From Lotus japonicus (taxonomy: Eukaryota > Streptophyta > Magnoliopsida > Fabales > Fabaceae), in contig NC_080045.1 of the NCBI RefSeq assembly GCF_012489685.1, positions 3,229,001 to 3,293,000 of the forward strand: a DNA stretch of 64,000 nucleotides, read 5' to 3'. A program made the position numbers and the translations under genes. The notes below the pieces were generated by a model. That model worked only from the letters and a program-made list of their open reading frames with translations, ran no database searches and was not told where the DNA came from. Below are positions 48,301 to 60,119 of the stretch, piece after piece; position 1 is the stretch's first letter, and every line of letters begins with the position of its first letter.

Positions 48301-50838
48301 GATAAGGAAACCATTTGGGAAGCGAGGCATGCCATGGAAATCCAAGTTTCCCTTCCAACTTGATATTTTCCCTTGAAAACTCATTTTCCACCCAAATTCG
48401 CATAGGTTAGCTTTGGGAAATCCATTATCGGGGAAAGATTTCTCAAATTTTGACATGAGAGCTCACGTGGGCACCTTGGGATAAGGAAACCATTGGGGAA
48501 ACGAGGCATGCCATGGCAATCCAAGTGTCCCTTCATCTTTGATATTTTCCACCCATATTCGAAAAGGTTAGCCTTGAGAAATCCATCATCGGGACAAGAA
48601 TTCTCAAATTTTGACATGAGAGCTCACGGGGGCACCTTGGGATAGGGAAACCATTTGGGAAGCGAGGCATGCCATGGAAATCCAAGTTTCCCTTCCTACT
48701 TGATATTTTCCCTTGAAAACTCAACTTCCACAAAAATTCGCATAGGTTAGCCTTGGAAAAATCCATTATCGGGGCAAGAATTCTCAAATTTTGACTTGAG
48801 GGGAAACGGGGGCACCTAGGGATAGGGAAACCATTTGGGCAATGAGGCATGTCATGACAATCCAAGTTTCCCTTCGAAAATGATATTTTCCCTTAAAACT
48901 CATTTTCCACCCAAATTCGCATAGGTTAGCTTTGGGAAATCCATTATCGGGGCAAGAATTTTCAAATTTTGACATGAGAGCTCACTGGGGAACCTTGGGA
49001 TAAGGAAACCATTTGGGAAACGAGGCATGACATGACAATCTAAGTGTCCCTTCCAACTCGATATTTTCCACCCTAATTCGCATAGGTTAGCCTTGAGAAA
49101 TCATTCATCGGGACAAGAATTCTCAAATTTTGACATGAGAGCTCACGGGGGAACCTTGGGATTGGAAAAACATTTGGGCAGCGAGGTATGCCATGGCAAT
49201 CCAAGTTTCCCTTCTAACTTGATATTTTCCCTTGAAAACTCATTTTCCATCCAAATTCGCATAGGTTAGCTTTGGGAAATCCATTATCGGGGCAAGAATT
49301 CTCTAATTTTGACATGAGAGCTCACGGGGGCACCTTGGGATAAGGAAACTATTTGGGAAACGAGGCATGCCATGGCAATCCAAGTGTCCCTTCCAATTTG
49401 ATATTTTCCTCCCAAATTCTCATAGGTTAGCCATGAGAAATCCATCATCGGGACAAGAATTCTCAAATTTTTACATGAGAGCTCACGGGGGCACCTTGGG
49501 ATAAGGAAACCATTTGGGAAGCGAGGCATGCCATGGAAATCCAAGTTTCCCTTCGTACTTGATATTTTCCCTTGAAAACTCAATTTCCACAAAAATTCGC
49601 ATAGGTTAGCCTTGGAAAAATCCATTATCGGGGCGAGAATTCTCAAATTTTGACTTGAGGGGAAACGGGGGCACCTAGGGATAGGGAAACCATTTGGGCA
49701 ACGAGGCATGTCATGACAATCCAAGTTTCCCTTCGAAATTGATATTTTCCCTTAAAACTCATTTTCCACCCAAATTCGCATAGGTTAGCTTTGGGAAATG
49801 CATTATCGGGGCAAGAATTTTCAAATTTTGACATGAGAGCTCACGGGGGAACCTTGGGATAAGGAATCCATTTGGGAAACGAGGCATGCCATGACAATCT
49901 AAGTGTCCCTTCCAACTCGATATTTTCCACCCAAATTCGCATAGGTTAGCGTTGAGAAATCCATCATCGGGACAAGAATTCTCAAATTTTGACATGAGAG
50001 CACACGGGGGAACCTTGGGATTGGAAAAACATTTGGGCAGCGAGGCATGCCATGGAAATCCAAGTTTCCCTTCGTACTTGATATTTTCCCTTGAAAACTC
50101 AATTTCCACAAAAATTCGCATAGGTTAGCCTTGGAAAAATCCATTATCGGGGCAAGAATTCTCAAATTTTGACTTGAGGGGAAACGGGGGCACCTAGGGA
50201 TAGGGAAACCATTTGGGCAACGAGGCATGTCATGACAATCCAAGTTTCCCTTCGAAATTGATATTTTCCCTTAAAACTCGTTTTCCACCCAAATTCGCAT
50301 AGGTTAGCTTTGGGAAATCCATTATCGGGGCAAGAATTTTCAAATTTTGACATGAGAGCTCACGGGGGAACCTTGGGATAAGGAATCCATTTGGGAAACG
50401 AGGCATGCCATGACAATCTAAGTGTCCCTTCCAACTCGATATTTTCCACCCAAATTCGCATAGGTTAGCGTTGAGAAATCCATCATCGGGACAAGAATTC
50501 TCAAATTTTGACATGAGAGGTCACGGGGGAACCTTGGGATTGGAAAAACATTTGGGCAGCGAGGCATGCCATGGCAATCCAAGTTTCCCTTCTAACTTGA
50601 TATTTTCCCTTGAAAACTCATTTTCCATCCAAATTTCGCATAGGTTAGCTTTGGGAAATTCATTATCGGGGCAAGAATTCTCTAATTTTGACATGAGAGC
50701 TCACGGGGGCACCTTGGGATAAGGAAACTATTTGGGAAACGAGGCATGCCATGGAAATCCAAGTGTCCCTTCCAATTTGATATTTTCCACCCAAATTCTC
50801 ATAGGTTAGCCATGAGAAATCCATCATCGGGACAAGAA
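45361..50838 (-). repeat. Higher-order-repeat domain 1 of the satellite
   Basis: TTCTCAAATTTTGACATGAG anchors fall at 45361, 45522, 45702, 45863, 46042, 46203, 46383, 46561, 46722 and 46901: steps of 161, 180, 161, 179, 161, 180, 178, 161 and 179. From 45702 the pattern repeats every 1199 bp (seven monomers). Marker variants recur at 46386, 47585 and 48784, then at 49643 (859 later) and 50162 (519 later). Confidence 0.9.
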
Positions 50839-51911
50839 TTCTCAAATTTTTACATGAGAGCTCACGGGGGCACCTCGGTATAGGGAAACCATTTAGGGAA
50901 CGAGGCATGCCATGGAAATTCAAGTTTCCCTTCCAACTTGATATTTTCCTTTGAAATCTCATTTTCCAGCTAAATTCGCATAGGTTAGTCTTGAGAAATC
51001 CATCATCTGGGCAAGAATTCTCAAATTTTGACATGAGAGCTCACAGGGGCACCTTGGGATAGGGAAACCATTTGGGCAGCGAGGCATGCCATGGCAATCC
51101 AAGTTTGCCTTCCAACTTGATATTTTCCCATGAAAACTCATTTGCCACCCAAATTCGCCTAGGTTTTCTTCGGGAAATCCATTATCGGGGCAAGAATTCT
51201 CAAATTTTGACATGAGAGCTCATGAGGGCACCTTGGGATAGAAAGACCATTTAGGAAACGAGGCATGCCGTGGAAATCCAAGTTTCCCTTCAAACTTGAC
51301 ATTTTCCCTTCAAAACTCATTTTCCACCCAATTTCGCGTAGGTTAGCGTTGAGAAATTCGTCACCGGGACAAGAATTCTCAAATTTTGACATGAGAGCTC
51401 CCAGAGGAACCTTGGGATAGGGAAACCATTTGGGAAACGAGGCATGCCATTGGAAATCCAAGTTTTCCGTCCAACTTGATATTTTCCTTCGAAAACTCAT
51501 TTTCCACCCAAATTCGCATAGTTTATAGCCTTGGGAAATCCATCATCGGGGCAACAATTCTCAAATTTTGACATAAGAGGTCACGAGTGCACCTTAGGAT
51601 AGGGAAAACATTTGGGCTACGAGGCAAGCCATGGCAAACCAAGAGTTCATTTCAACTTGATATTTTCCTTTGAATACACATTTTCCACCCAAATTCGCAT
51701 AGCCTTGGGAAATCCATCACCGGGGCAAGAATTCTCAAATTTTGACATGAGAGCTCACGGGGGAACCTTGGGATAGAGAAACCATTTGGGAAATGGAGCA
51801 TGCCATGGCAATCCAAGTTTCCTTTCCAACCTGATATTTTCCCTTGAAAACTCATTTTCCACCCAAATTAGCATAGGTTAGCCTTGGGAAATCCATTATC
51901 GGGGCAAGAAT
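50839..51911 (-). repeat. Diverged long-monomer island inside the satellite
   Basis: Anchors at 50839, 51018, 51197, 51377, 51558, 51732 and 51911 give steps of 174-181 bp with no short monomer. The monomers are diverged like those of the left edge (CCATTTAGG, TTCCTTTGAAA variants). Confidence 0.8.
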
Positions 51912-54900
51912 TCTCAAATTTTGACATGAGAGCTCACAGGGGAACCTTGGGATAAGGAAACCATTTGGGAAACGAGGCATGCCATGACATTCCAAGTGTC
52001 CCTTCCAACTCGATATTTTCCACCCAAATTCGCATAGGTTAGCCTTGAGAAATCCATCATCGGGGCAAGAATTCTCAAATTTTGACATGAGAGCTCACGG
52101 GGGCACCTTGGGATAAGGAAACCATTTGGGAAGCGAGGCATGCCATGGATATCCAAGTTTCCCTTCCAACTTGATATTTTCCCTTGAAAACTCATTTTCC
52201 ACCCAAATTCGCATAGGTTAGCTTTGGGAAATCCATTATCGAGCAAAGATTTCTCAAATTTTGACATGAGAGCTCACGTGGGCACCTTGGGATAAGGAAA
52301 CCATTGGGGAAACGAGGCATGCCATGGCAATCCAAGTGTCCCTTCATCCTTGATATTTTCCACCCAAATTCGCAGAGGTTAGCCTTGAGAAATCCATCAT
52401 CGGGACAAGAATTCTCAAATTTTGACACGAGAGCTCACGGGGGCACCTTGGGATAGGGAAACCATTTGGGAAGCGAGGCATGCCATGGAAATCCAAGTTT
52501 CCCTTCCTACTTGAAATTTTCCCTTGAAAACTCAATTTCCACAAAAATTCGCATAGGTTAGCCTTGGAAAAATCCATTATCGGGGCAAGAATTCTCAAAT
52601 TTTGACTTGAGGGGAAACAGGGGCACCTAGGGATAGGGAAACCATTTGGGCAACGAGGCATGTCATGACAATCCAAGTTTCCCTTCGAAATTGATATTTT
52701 CCCTTAAAACTCATTTTCCACCCAAATTCGCATAGGTTAGCTTTGGGAAATCCATTATCGGGGCAAGAATTTTCAAATTTTGACATGAGAGCTCACGGGG
52801 GAACCTTGGGATAAGGAATCCATTTGGGAAACGAGGCATGCCATGACAATCTAAGTGTCCCTTCCAACTCGATATTTTCCACCCAAATTCGCATAGGTTA
52901 GCGTTGAGAAATCCATCATCGGGACAAGAATTCTCAAATTTTGACATGAGAGCTCACGGGGGAACCTTGGGATTGGAAAAACATTTGGGCAGCGAGGCAT
53001 GCCATGGCAATCCAAGTTTCCCTTCTAACTTGATATTTTCCCTTGAAAACTCATTTTCCATCCAAATTCGCATAGGTTAGCTTTGGGAAATCCATTATCG
53101 GGGCAAGAATTCTCTAATTTTGACATGAGAGCTCACGGGGGCACCTTGGGATAAGGAAACTATTTGGGAAACGAGGCATGCCATGGAAATCTAAGTTTCC
53201 CTTCCAACTTGATATTTTCCCTTGAAAACTCATTTTCCACCCAAATTCGCATAGGTTAGCTTTGGGAAATCCATTATCGGGCAAAGATTTCTCAAATTTT
53301 GACATGAGAGCTCACGTGGGCACCTTGGGATAAGGATACCATTGGGGAAACGAGGCATGCCATGGCAATCCAAGTGTCCCTTCATCCTTGATATTTTCCA
53401 CCCAAATTCGCAAAGGTTAGCCTTGAGAAATCCATCATCGGGACAAGAATTCTCAAATTTTGACATGAGAGCTCACGGGGGCACCTTGGCATAGGGAAAC
53501 CATTTGGGAAGCGAGGCATGCCATGGAAATCCAAGTTTCCCTTCCTACTTGATATTTTCCCTTGAAAACTCAATTTCCACAAAAATTCGCATAGGTTAGC
53601 CTTGGAAAAATCCATTATCGGGGCAAGAATTCTCAAATTTTGACTTGAGGGGAAACGAGGGAACCTAGGGATAGGGAAACCATTTGGGCAACGAGGCATG
53701 TCATGACAATCCAAGATTCCCTTCGAAATTGATATTTTCCCTTAAAACTCATTTTCCACCCAAATTCGCATAGGTTAGCTTTGGGAAATCCATTATCGGG
53801 GCAAGAATTTTCAAATTTTGACATGAGAGCTCACGGGGGAACCTTGGGATAAGGAAACCATTTGGGAAACGAGGCATGCCATGACAATCCAAGTGTCCCT
53901 TCCAACTCGATATTTCCACCCATATTCGCATAGGTTAGCCTTGAGAAATCCATCATCGGGGCAAGAATTCTCAAATTTTGACATGAGAGCTCACAAGAGG
54001 AACCTTGGGATAGGGAAACCATTTGGGCAGCGAGGCATGCCATGGCAATCCAAGTTTCCCTTCCAACTTGATATTTTCCCTTGAAAACTCATTTTCCACC
54101 CAAATTCGCATCGGTTAGCTTTGGGAAATCCATTATCGGGGAAGGAATTCTAAAATTTTGACATGAGAGCTCACAGGGGCACCTTGGGATATGGAAACCA
54201 TTTGGGAAACGAGGCATGCCATGGCAATCCAAGTGTCCCTTCCAACTTGATATTTTCCACCTAAATTCGCATAGGTTAGCCTTGAGAAATCCATCATCGG
54301 GACAAGAATTCTCAAATTTTTACATGAGAGCTCACGGGGGCACCTTGGGATAAGGAAACCATTTGGGAAGCGAGGTATGCCATGGAAATCCAAGTTTCCC
54401 TTCCAACTTGATATTTTCCCTTGAAAACTCATTTTCCACCCAAATTCGCATAGGTTAACTTTGGGAAATCCATTATCGGGCAAAGATTTCTCAAATTTTG
54501 ACATGAGAGCTCACGTGGGCACCTTGGGATAAGGAAACCATTGGGGAAACGAGGCATGCCATGGCAATCCAAGTGTCCCTTCATCCTTGATATTTTCCAC
54601 CCATATTCGCAAAGGTTAGCCTTGAGAAATCCATCATCGGGACAAGAATTCTCAAATTTTGACACGAGAGCTCACGGGGGCACCTTGGGATAGGGAAACC
54701 ATTTGGGAAGCGAGGCATGCCATGGAAATCCAAGTTTCCCTTCCTACTTGAAATTTTCCCTTGAAAACTCAATTTCCACAAAAATTCGCATAGGTTAGCC
54801 TTGGAAAAATCCATTATCGGGGCAAGAATTCTCAAATTTTGACTTTAGGGGAAACAGGGGCACCTAGGGATAGTGAAACCATTTGGGCAACGAGACATGT

Positions 54901-56800
54901 CATGAAAATCCAAGTTTCCCTTCGAAATTGATATTTTCCCTTAAAACTCATTTTCCACCCAAATTCGCATAGGTTAGCTTTGGGAAATCCATTATCGGGG
55001 CAAGAATTTTCAAATTTTGACATGAGAGCTCACGGGGGAACCTTGGGATAAGGAATCCATTTGGGAAACGAGGCATGCCATGACAATCTAAGTGTCCCTT
55101 CCAACTCGATATTTTCCACCCAAATTCGCATAAGTTAGCGTTGAGAAATCCATCATCGGGACAAGAATTCTCAAATTTTGACATGAGAGCTCACGGGGGA
55201 ACCTTGGGATTGGAAAAACATTTGGGCAGCGAGGCATGCCATGGCAATCCAAGTTTCCCTTCTAACTTGATATTTTCCCTTGAAAACTCATTTTCCATCC
55301 AAATTCGCATAGGTTAGCTTTGGGAAATCCATTATCGGGAAAAGATTTCTCAAATTTTGACATGAGAGCTCACGTGGGCACCTTGGGATAAGGATACCAT
55401 TGGGGAAACGAGGCATGCCATGGCAATCCAAGTGTCCCTTCATCCTTGATATTTTCCACCTAAATTCGCAAAGGTTAGCCTTGAGAAATCCATCATCGGG
55501 ACAAGAATTCTCAAATTTTGACATGAGAGCTCACGGGGGCACCTTGGCATAGGGAAACCATTTGGGAAGCGAGGCATGCCATGGAAATCCAAGTTTCCCT
55601 TCCTACTTGATATTTTCCCTTGAAAACTCAATTTCCACAAAAATTCGCATAGGTTAGCCTTGGAAAAATCCATTATCGGGGCAAGAATTCTCAAGTTTTG
55701 ACTTGAGGGGAAACGAGGGAACCTAGGGATAGGGAAACCATTTGGGCAACGAGGCATGTCATGACAATCCAAGTTTCCCTTCGAAATTGATATTTTCCCT
55801 TAAAACTCATTTTCCACCCAAATTCGCATAGGTTAGCTTTGGGAAATCCATTATCGGGGCAAGAATTTTCAAATTTTGACATGAGAGCTCAACGGGGAAC
55901 CTTGGGATAAGGAAACCATTTGGGAAACGAGGCATGCCATGACAATCCAAGTGTCCCTTCCAACTCGATATTTCCACCCATATTCGCATAGGTTAGCCTT
56001 GAGAAATCCATCATCGGGGCAAGAATTCTCAAATTTTGACATGAGAGCTCACAAGAGGAACCTTGGGATAGGGAAACCATTTGGGCAGCGAGGCATGCCA
56101 TGGCAATCTAAGTTTCCCTTCAACCTTGATATTTTCCCTTGAAAACTAATTTTCCACCTAAATTCGCATCGGTTAGCTTTGGGAAATCCATTATCGGGGA
56201 AGGAATTCTCAAATTTTGACATGAGAGCTCACGGGGGCACCTTGGGATATGGAAACCATTTGGGAAACGAGGCATGCCATGGCAATCCAAGTGTCCCTTC
56301 TAACTTGATATTTTCCACCTAAATTCGCATAGGTTAGCCTTGAGAAATCTATCATCGGGACAAGAATTCTCAAATTTTTACATGAGAGCTCACGGGGGCG
56401 CCTTGGGATAAGGAAACCATTTGGGAAGCGAGGCATTCCATGGAAATCCAAGTTTCCCTTCTAACTTGATATTTTCCCTTGAAAACTCATTTTCCACCCA
56501 AATTCGCATAGGTTAGCTTTGGGAAATCCATTATCGGGGAAAGATTTCTCAAATTTTGACATGAGAGCTCACGTGGGCACCTTGGGATAAGGAAACCATT
56601 GGGGAAACGAGGCATGCCATGGCAATCCAAGTGTCCCTTCATCTTTGATATTTTCCACCCATATTCGCAAAGGTTAGCCTTGAGAAATCCATCATCGGGA
56701 CAAGAATTCTCAAATTTTGACATGAGAGCTCACGGGGGCACCTTGGGATAGGGAAACCATTTGGGAAGCGAGGCATGCCATGGAAATCCAAGTTTCCATT
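51912..56800 (-). repeat. Higher-order-repeat domain 2 of the satellite
   Basis: The 161/179 alternation resumes. The same marker monomer recurs at 52595, 53633, 54832 and 55691, spacings 1038, 1199 and 859 bp. Units are near-identical to domain 1 and stay homogeneous right up to the retrotransposon junction, so the array has been cut rather than fading out here. Confidence 0.88.
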
Positions 56801-56833
56801 CTCAAATTTTGACATGAGAGCTCACGGGGGCAT

Positions 56834-57593
56834 CTTCTGATGCTTCTTCAGATTCCTCTTCTTCAGCTTGAAGAGCTTTTGACTTCTCAACCTTAGCCTT
56901 TTCAGATTTAGATTTCAAGGCTATGGATTTTTTCCTCAGATCTTGCATCTCTGAGCGCTTCAGCTCATGGCATTTCAAAATGCTGATGAGTTCTTCTAAA
57001 CTCATATTCTCAACGTCTCTCGTGAGCTCTATTGAAGTCACTAAAGGCATCCAACTTTCAGGAAGACACCTGATGACCCTTATGACATGATCTTTTGTTG
57101 TGTAGCTCTTGTTGAGAGGTCGTATGCCAGCTACAAGCAACTGAAATCTGGAGAACATTTCTTCAATGGACTCATTTGGCTCCATGATGAAGGATTCATA
57201 CTTTTGGATCAAAGACAATGCCTTTGATTCTTTGACTTTCTTGTTTCCTTCATGAGACATCTTCAGAGATTCGAAAATGCCTTTCGCAAACTCACGATCT
57301 GTAATCTTCTGGTACTCTTCATAGGAAATAGCACTTAGAAGAATTGCTCTTGCTTTGTGATGTTGTGAGTACAGCTTCTTTTGATCTGCAGTCATCTCTG
57401 ACCTTGGGATCTTCTTGCCATCTGCATCAACTGGACGCTCGTAGCCATCCACAATAATATCTCAGAGATCTGCATCGAAACCCAGAAAGAAACTTTCCAG
57501 TCTATCTTTCCAATATTCGAACCTTTGACCGTCGAACATAGGAGGCTTTGCATTGTAACCATCTCTTTGAGTTTCACTGGTGGTGGCAGCCAT
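56834..57593 (-). pseudogene. Ty1/copia gag, truncated and interrupted
   Basis: Gag is the retrotransposon capsid protein. The ATG at 57593-57591 opens MAATTSETQRDG and then YNAKPPMFDGQRFEYWKDRL, the usual N-terminus, and the UBN2-type gag domain follows (YQKITDREFAKGIFESLK, VKESKALSLIQKYESFIM, ESIEEMFSRFQLLVAGIRPL, VIRVIRCLPESWMPLVTSIE, MSLEELISILKCHE). Codon 44 is TGA (57464-57462), where the family has Trp. A Lys/Glu-rich stretch follows, then the frame runs into satellite sequence and stops at 56802. The zinc-knuckle and protease parts are absent. Two defects, the nonsense codon and the truncation, make it non-functional. Confidence 0.92.
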
Positions 57594-57651
57594 TGTTTTT
57601 CACACCGGCCCGGATCACTGAACACTGTTAGGTGTGGTAATCAGAACTTGC

Positions 57652-57663
57652 GCTCTGATACCA
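57652..57663 (-). other. Primer-binding site for initiator tRNA-Met
   Basis: On the minus strand TGGTATCAGAGC, complementary to the 3' end of plant initiator tRNA-Met, starts two bases after the LTR end. It marks this LTR as the 5' LTR for the gag on its left. Confidence 0.92.
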
Positions 57664-57665
57664 AT

Positions 57666-58872
57666 TGAAGGTATGAAAAACGGTAGAAAGGGGGGGTTTG
57701 AATAACGTTTTCAGTACAAAACTTCCACCTTAAAGATTTTGACAAATCTTTCGAGAACTTAAGTGCTAAAGATAAGAGATAGAAAAGCACACAAGGATTT
57801 TATCCTGGTTCACTTGATAAATCACTCAAGCTACTCCAGTCCACCCGTTAAGGTGATTTCTTCCTTCTTAGAATGAAGGCAATCCACTAATCAGGTAAGA
57901 GTTACAACTGCACTTGAAACCTACAAGTGACTAACAATTACACTGACTTAGCTCACACTAAGATTCACTCTCTTAGTCTTCTCTAGGATCCGATCAACCT
58001 TGATCTCCTAAAGGAACTAAACAAACTGTTTATCAAAGAATTGTTTACAAGAGATTTGCTTCTAAAAAGCTAATAGTAAACTCAATGAATTTCAGATGAA
58101 AGAAAGCTTAGAAGAATTTAAGTTTGTCTTGCGCTTATGTGAATGCTTCTAGCCGCTTCTTTCAGTCTTCAGCCTCTATATATACTCCAAGCATTAGGGT
58201 TGAGCGTTGCATGGAAAATGCTACCGTTGGAGGGCAGTTCTGGAAAATCCAGCTTCTGCTGTGTCTGAGACTGTTAGGTAGGTCGTCAGGAAGGTACAGT
58301 TGCTTTTGTACTTGGATAGCGACTTGACCTTTAAACCTAGGAGACTTCTGATCAGGGGAATGCTTCATATTGGAACTTGTGAAGCCGGTTGATCAGAGTC
58401 AGAGGGAAAGCCCAGATCCTCTGACCATTGTTTCTTCTGATTTTGAACTCAGAAGGAAGAACATGGTCTTCAGAGTATCTTGCTTCTGGACAACAGAATT
58501 TCACTAATCAGCTTCTGGATCTTCAGAGTCTTCTACACCATCAGAATATCTGAGCCTTCAGTGTTTCTTGGTTATCAGACTTTCTGGATCTTCAGAGCTT
58601 CTAGTGACTGAGTCCACATCATAGTTTGTATAACTTCAGAACTTCTGAAGCTTTTCCACTGTTCATACTGAACATGGTGAATGCGAAAGCGTTGCTTGGG
58701 TTGCTCTTTATACACAGTGCTTCTGATTTGTGTGAGATTGAGTTGAGGTCAGAGCCTGTAAATAGCACACTCAGAAAAACACGTTAGAGTACCACAATTG
58801 TTCATATCAAAAGGTTAACTTGTAATCATCAAAACATAGAGTTGTACTACTAGATCAAAACTTGATCTTACA
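57666..58872 (-). repeat. Sirevirus LTR, 1207 bp
   Basis: On the minus strand it runs from TGTAAGATCAAG (from 58872) to CCTTCA (ending 57666), with the canonical TG...CA ends. A polypurine tract lies directly before it and a primer-binding site directly after it. The interior includes repeated short CTTCAGA/TTCTGA words (58390-58680). Length fits Sirevirus LTRs. No second LTR is in the window to compare. Confidence 0.88.
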
Positions 58873-58874
58873 AT

Positions 58875-58886
58875 CTCCCCCTTTTT
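58875..58886 (-). other. Polypurine tract adjacent to the LTR
   Basis: AAAAAGGGGGAG on the minus strand, two bases before the LTR TG. It is the plus-strand priming site for reverse transcription of the element on its right. Confidence 0.88.
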
Positions 58887-59038
58887 GATGATGACAAAAC
58901 TAAGATTTTTGATGAACAATTCTTAAACATTAAACTGAATTCACTCAGAGTTTAGAGATATAGAATAAGACTTATCCTGATGTGAATAGTTTATCTTGCT
59001 CATTCTGAATTCAAGTCACTGCTTGATTCTGAGCTTAG

Positions 59039-59424
59039 CTCCCCCTGAATCTAATACTTGATGAAAACGTTAGTAAAGTCTAGATTCTGAGCTAAATGAT
59101 ATAAGAGTTCAGAGTTAAAAACTTATGACATAGATGAAAATCGAGTAATCAGAGCGCATAAGTAATCAGAGTCACGGACAAGGTATCAGAGTCTTGGGTA
59201 TCAGAGTCAACTAGAATCACTTCAGAAGAAGTGAAATGTATTCCTTGTATTTTCCCAGTGACACATCTATGGTCATGAAGGTGGAACTCTTAAATTCTCC
59301 AAAAGAAAAAATAAATCACACTAACACATCTTACACATCAAAAACTGGGTTTACTCCCCCTTTTTGTCATAAGCAAAAAGTTTGGGGTGTGAAAAACTTA
59401 GCTTGAAGTACAAGGTACTCCCCC
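59039..59424 (-). other. Additional polypurine-tract-like motifs upstream of the LTR
   Basis: GGGGGAG recurs on the minus strand at 59039-59045, 59354-59360 (here with the full AAAAAGGGGGAG to 59365) and 59418-59424. Multiple PPT copies before the 3' LTR have been reported as a conserved Sirevirus trait (from memory). Confidence 0.75.
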
Positions 59425-59620
59425 TTAGAGAAGGTCTAAGTTTAAAGAAAATGAAAATGAAAATTATGCAAGAATCAGAGTTAGGCGAAATAAATAGAAG
59501 AGTTAATGCAAGAGAAGAACGTGTATCACCGGTCAAGGGAGTAAAGAGAAGGGTCAGTTACCAAGAACTTTAACCTCGAGAAACTGTAGGAGCATTAACT
59601 TTCAGAGAGAAAGTGAAGCC

Positions 59621-59628
59621 TATATAAA
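59621..59628 (+). promoter_or_regulatory. TATA box of the antisense mini-gene
   Basis: TATATAAA on the plus strand, 56 bp before the ATG at 59684. Confidence 0.65.
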
Positions 59629-59683
59629 GCGTTGGAGAGAAAGGTAAGCTTCACACCTCGAACAATTTTCGGTAAGAAAAAAA

Positions 59684-60076
59684 ATGGCATCATACATCGT
59701 AGCACTAGAAGAGCTGAGGAAGAAGGCCTTCGAGGAGGACTTGTTCCTTAACATCAGGCATCCAGAGGGTACAACGACCATCTCGGAGCTAACACGGACA
59801 CTGCTGGAGGAGGACCTGCGTCCAGAGTTGAAGAGAGACCTGAGGGAATTTCTTGCCTTCGTGGAGGAGGTGCAAGAACTCAGCCGGCTTGAACTCAAGC
59901 TGCTGGAAGAAAAAGAGAGTTTGGAAGAGAAGCTCAAGACTTCAGAAGAGATTCTGGAGAGGGATGAGCTAAAGGACAGGCTCAACAACATCCAGCATGC
60001 ACTGGAGCGTCTGGAGAAGGATAGGTCAGAGCAGCGCCAGGAGTGCAGAAGAATGAGGAGGGATCCTCCATTCTAG
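59684..60076 (+). CDS. Antisense ORF in the Sirevirus 3' region, 130-aa coiled-coil protein
   Basis: This ORF runs opposite to gag, pol and the env-like gene. ATG at 59684 follows an A-rich leader and a TATA box; TAG is at 60074-60076; AATAAA follows at 60120-60125, so it has the parts of a complete small gene. The product starts MASYIVALEELRKKAF, has a short folded-looking N-terminus (NIRHPEGTTTISELTRTLLE), then about 70 residues of Glu/Lys/Leu heptads (LEEKESLEEKLKTSEEILER) and a basic end (CRRMRRDPPF). It is convergent with the env-like ORF, 200 bp away. GC content and codon pattern look coding. I do not recognise a domain. Additional antisense ORFs are known in some plant LTR elements; whether this one is described I cannot tell. 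Confidence 0.65.
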   Translation: MASYIVALEELRKKAFEEDLFLNIRHPEGTTTISELTRTLLEEDLRPELKRDLREFLAFVEEVQELSRLELKLLEEKESLEEKLKTSEEILERDELKDRLNNIQHALERLEKDRSEQRQECRRMRRDPPF

Positions 60077-60119
60077 ACTTTAGGGAAAGAATGTATGATG
60101 TAAACATAAAGAGATTATG

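Larger units (their letters stand above)
42490..56833 (-). repeat. Satellite DNA array, about 14.3 kb, 161/179-bp monomers
   Basis: About 80-85 head-to-tail monomers. The core on the plus strand runs through AAACCATTTGGGCAACGAGG, CATGCCATGGCAATCCAAGT, TTGATATTTTC, CTCATTTTCCACCCAAATTC, GCATAGGTTAGCCTTG, GAAATCCATCATCGGGGCAA and GAATTCTCAAATTTTGACAT. Sites for EcoRI, SacI, SphI and NcoI recur once per monomer. Monomers are long (178-181 bp) or short (161 bp). The minus strand has many open frames of 60-146 codons (MSKFENSCPDDGF-type), but they shift frame from monomer to monomer, end at random and overlap, as expected of a satellite with few stops, not of a gene. Left-edge monomers are diverged; the core is homogeneous. 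Confidence 0.95.

Noticed and set aside
42490..56833. CRISPR-like or protein-family reading of the repeat array
   Set aside because: There are no unique spacers; whole 161/179-bp monomers repeat head to tail, which is satellite DNA in a plant nuclear context.
57392..57625. 77-codon minus-strand frame near the gag start
   Set aside because: Shifted-frame shadow; the true gag frame starts at 57593 and is recognisable by its domain words.
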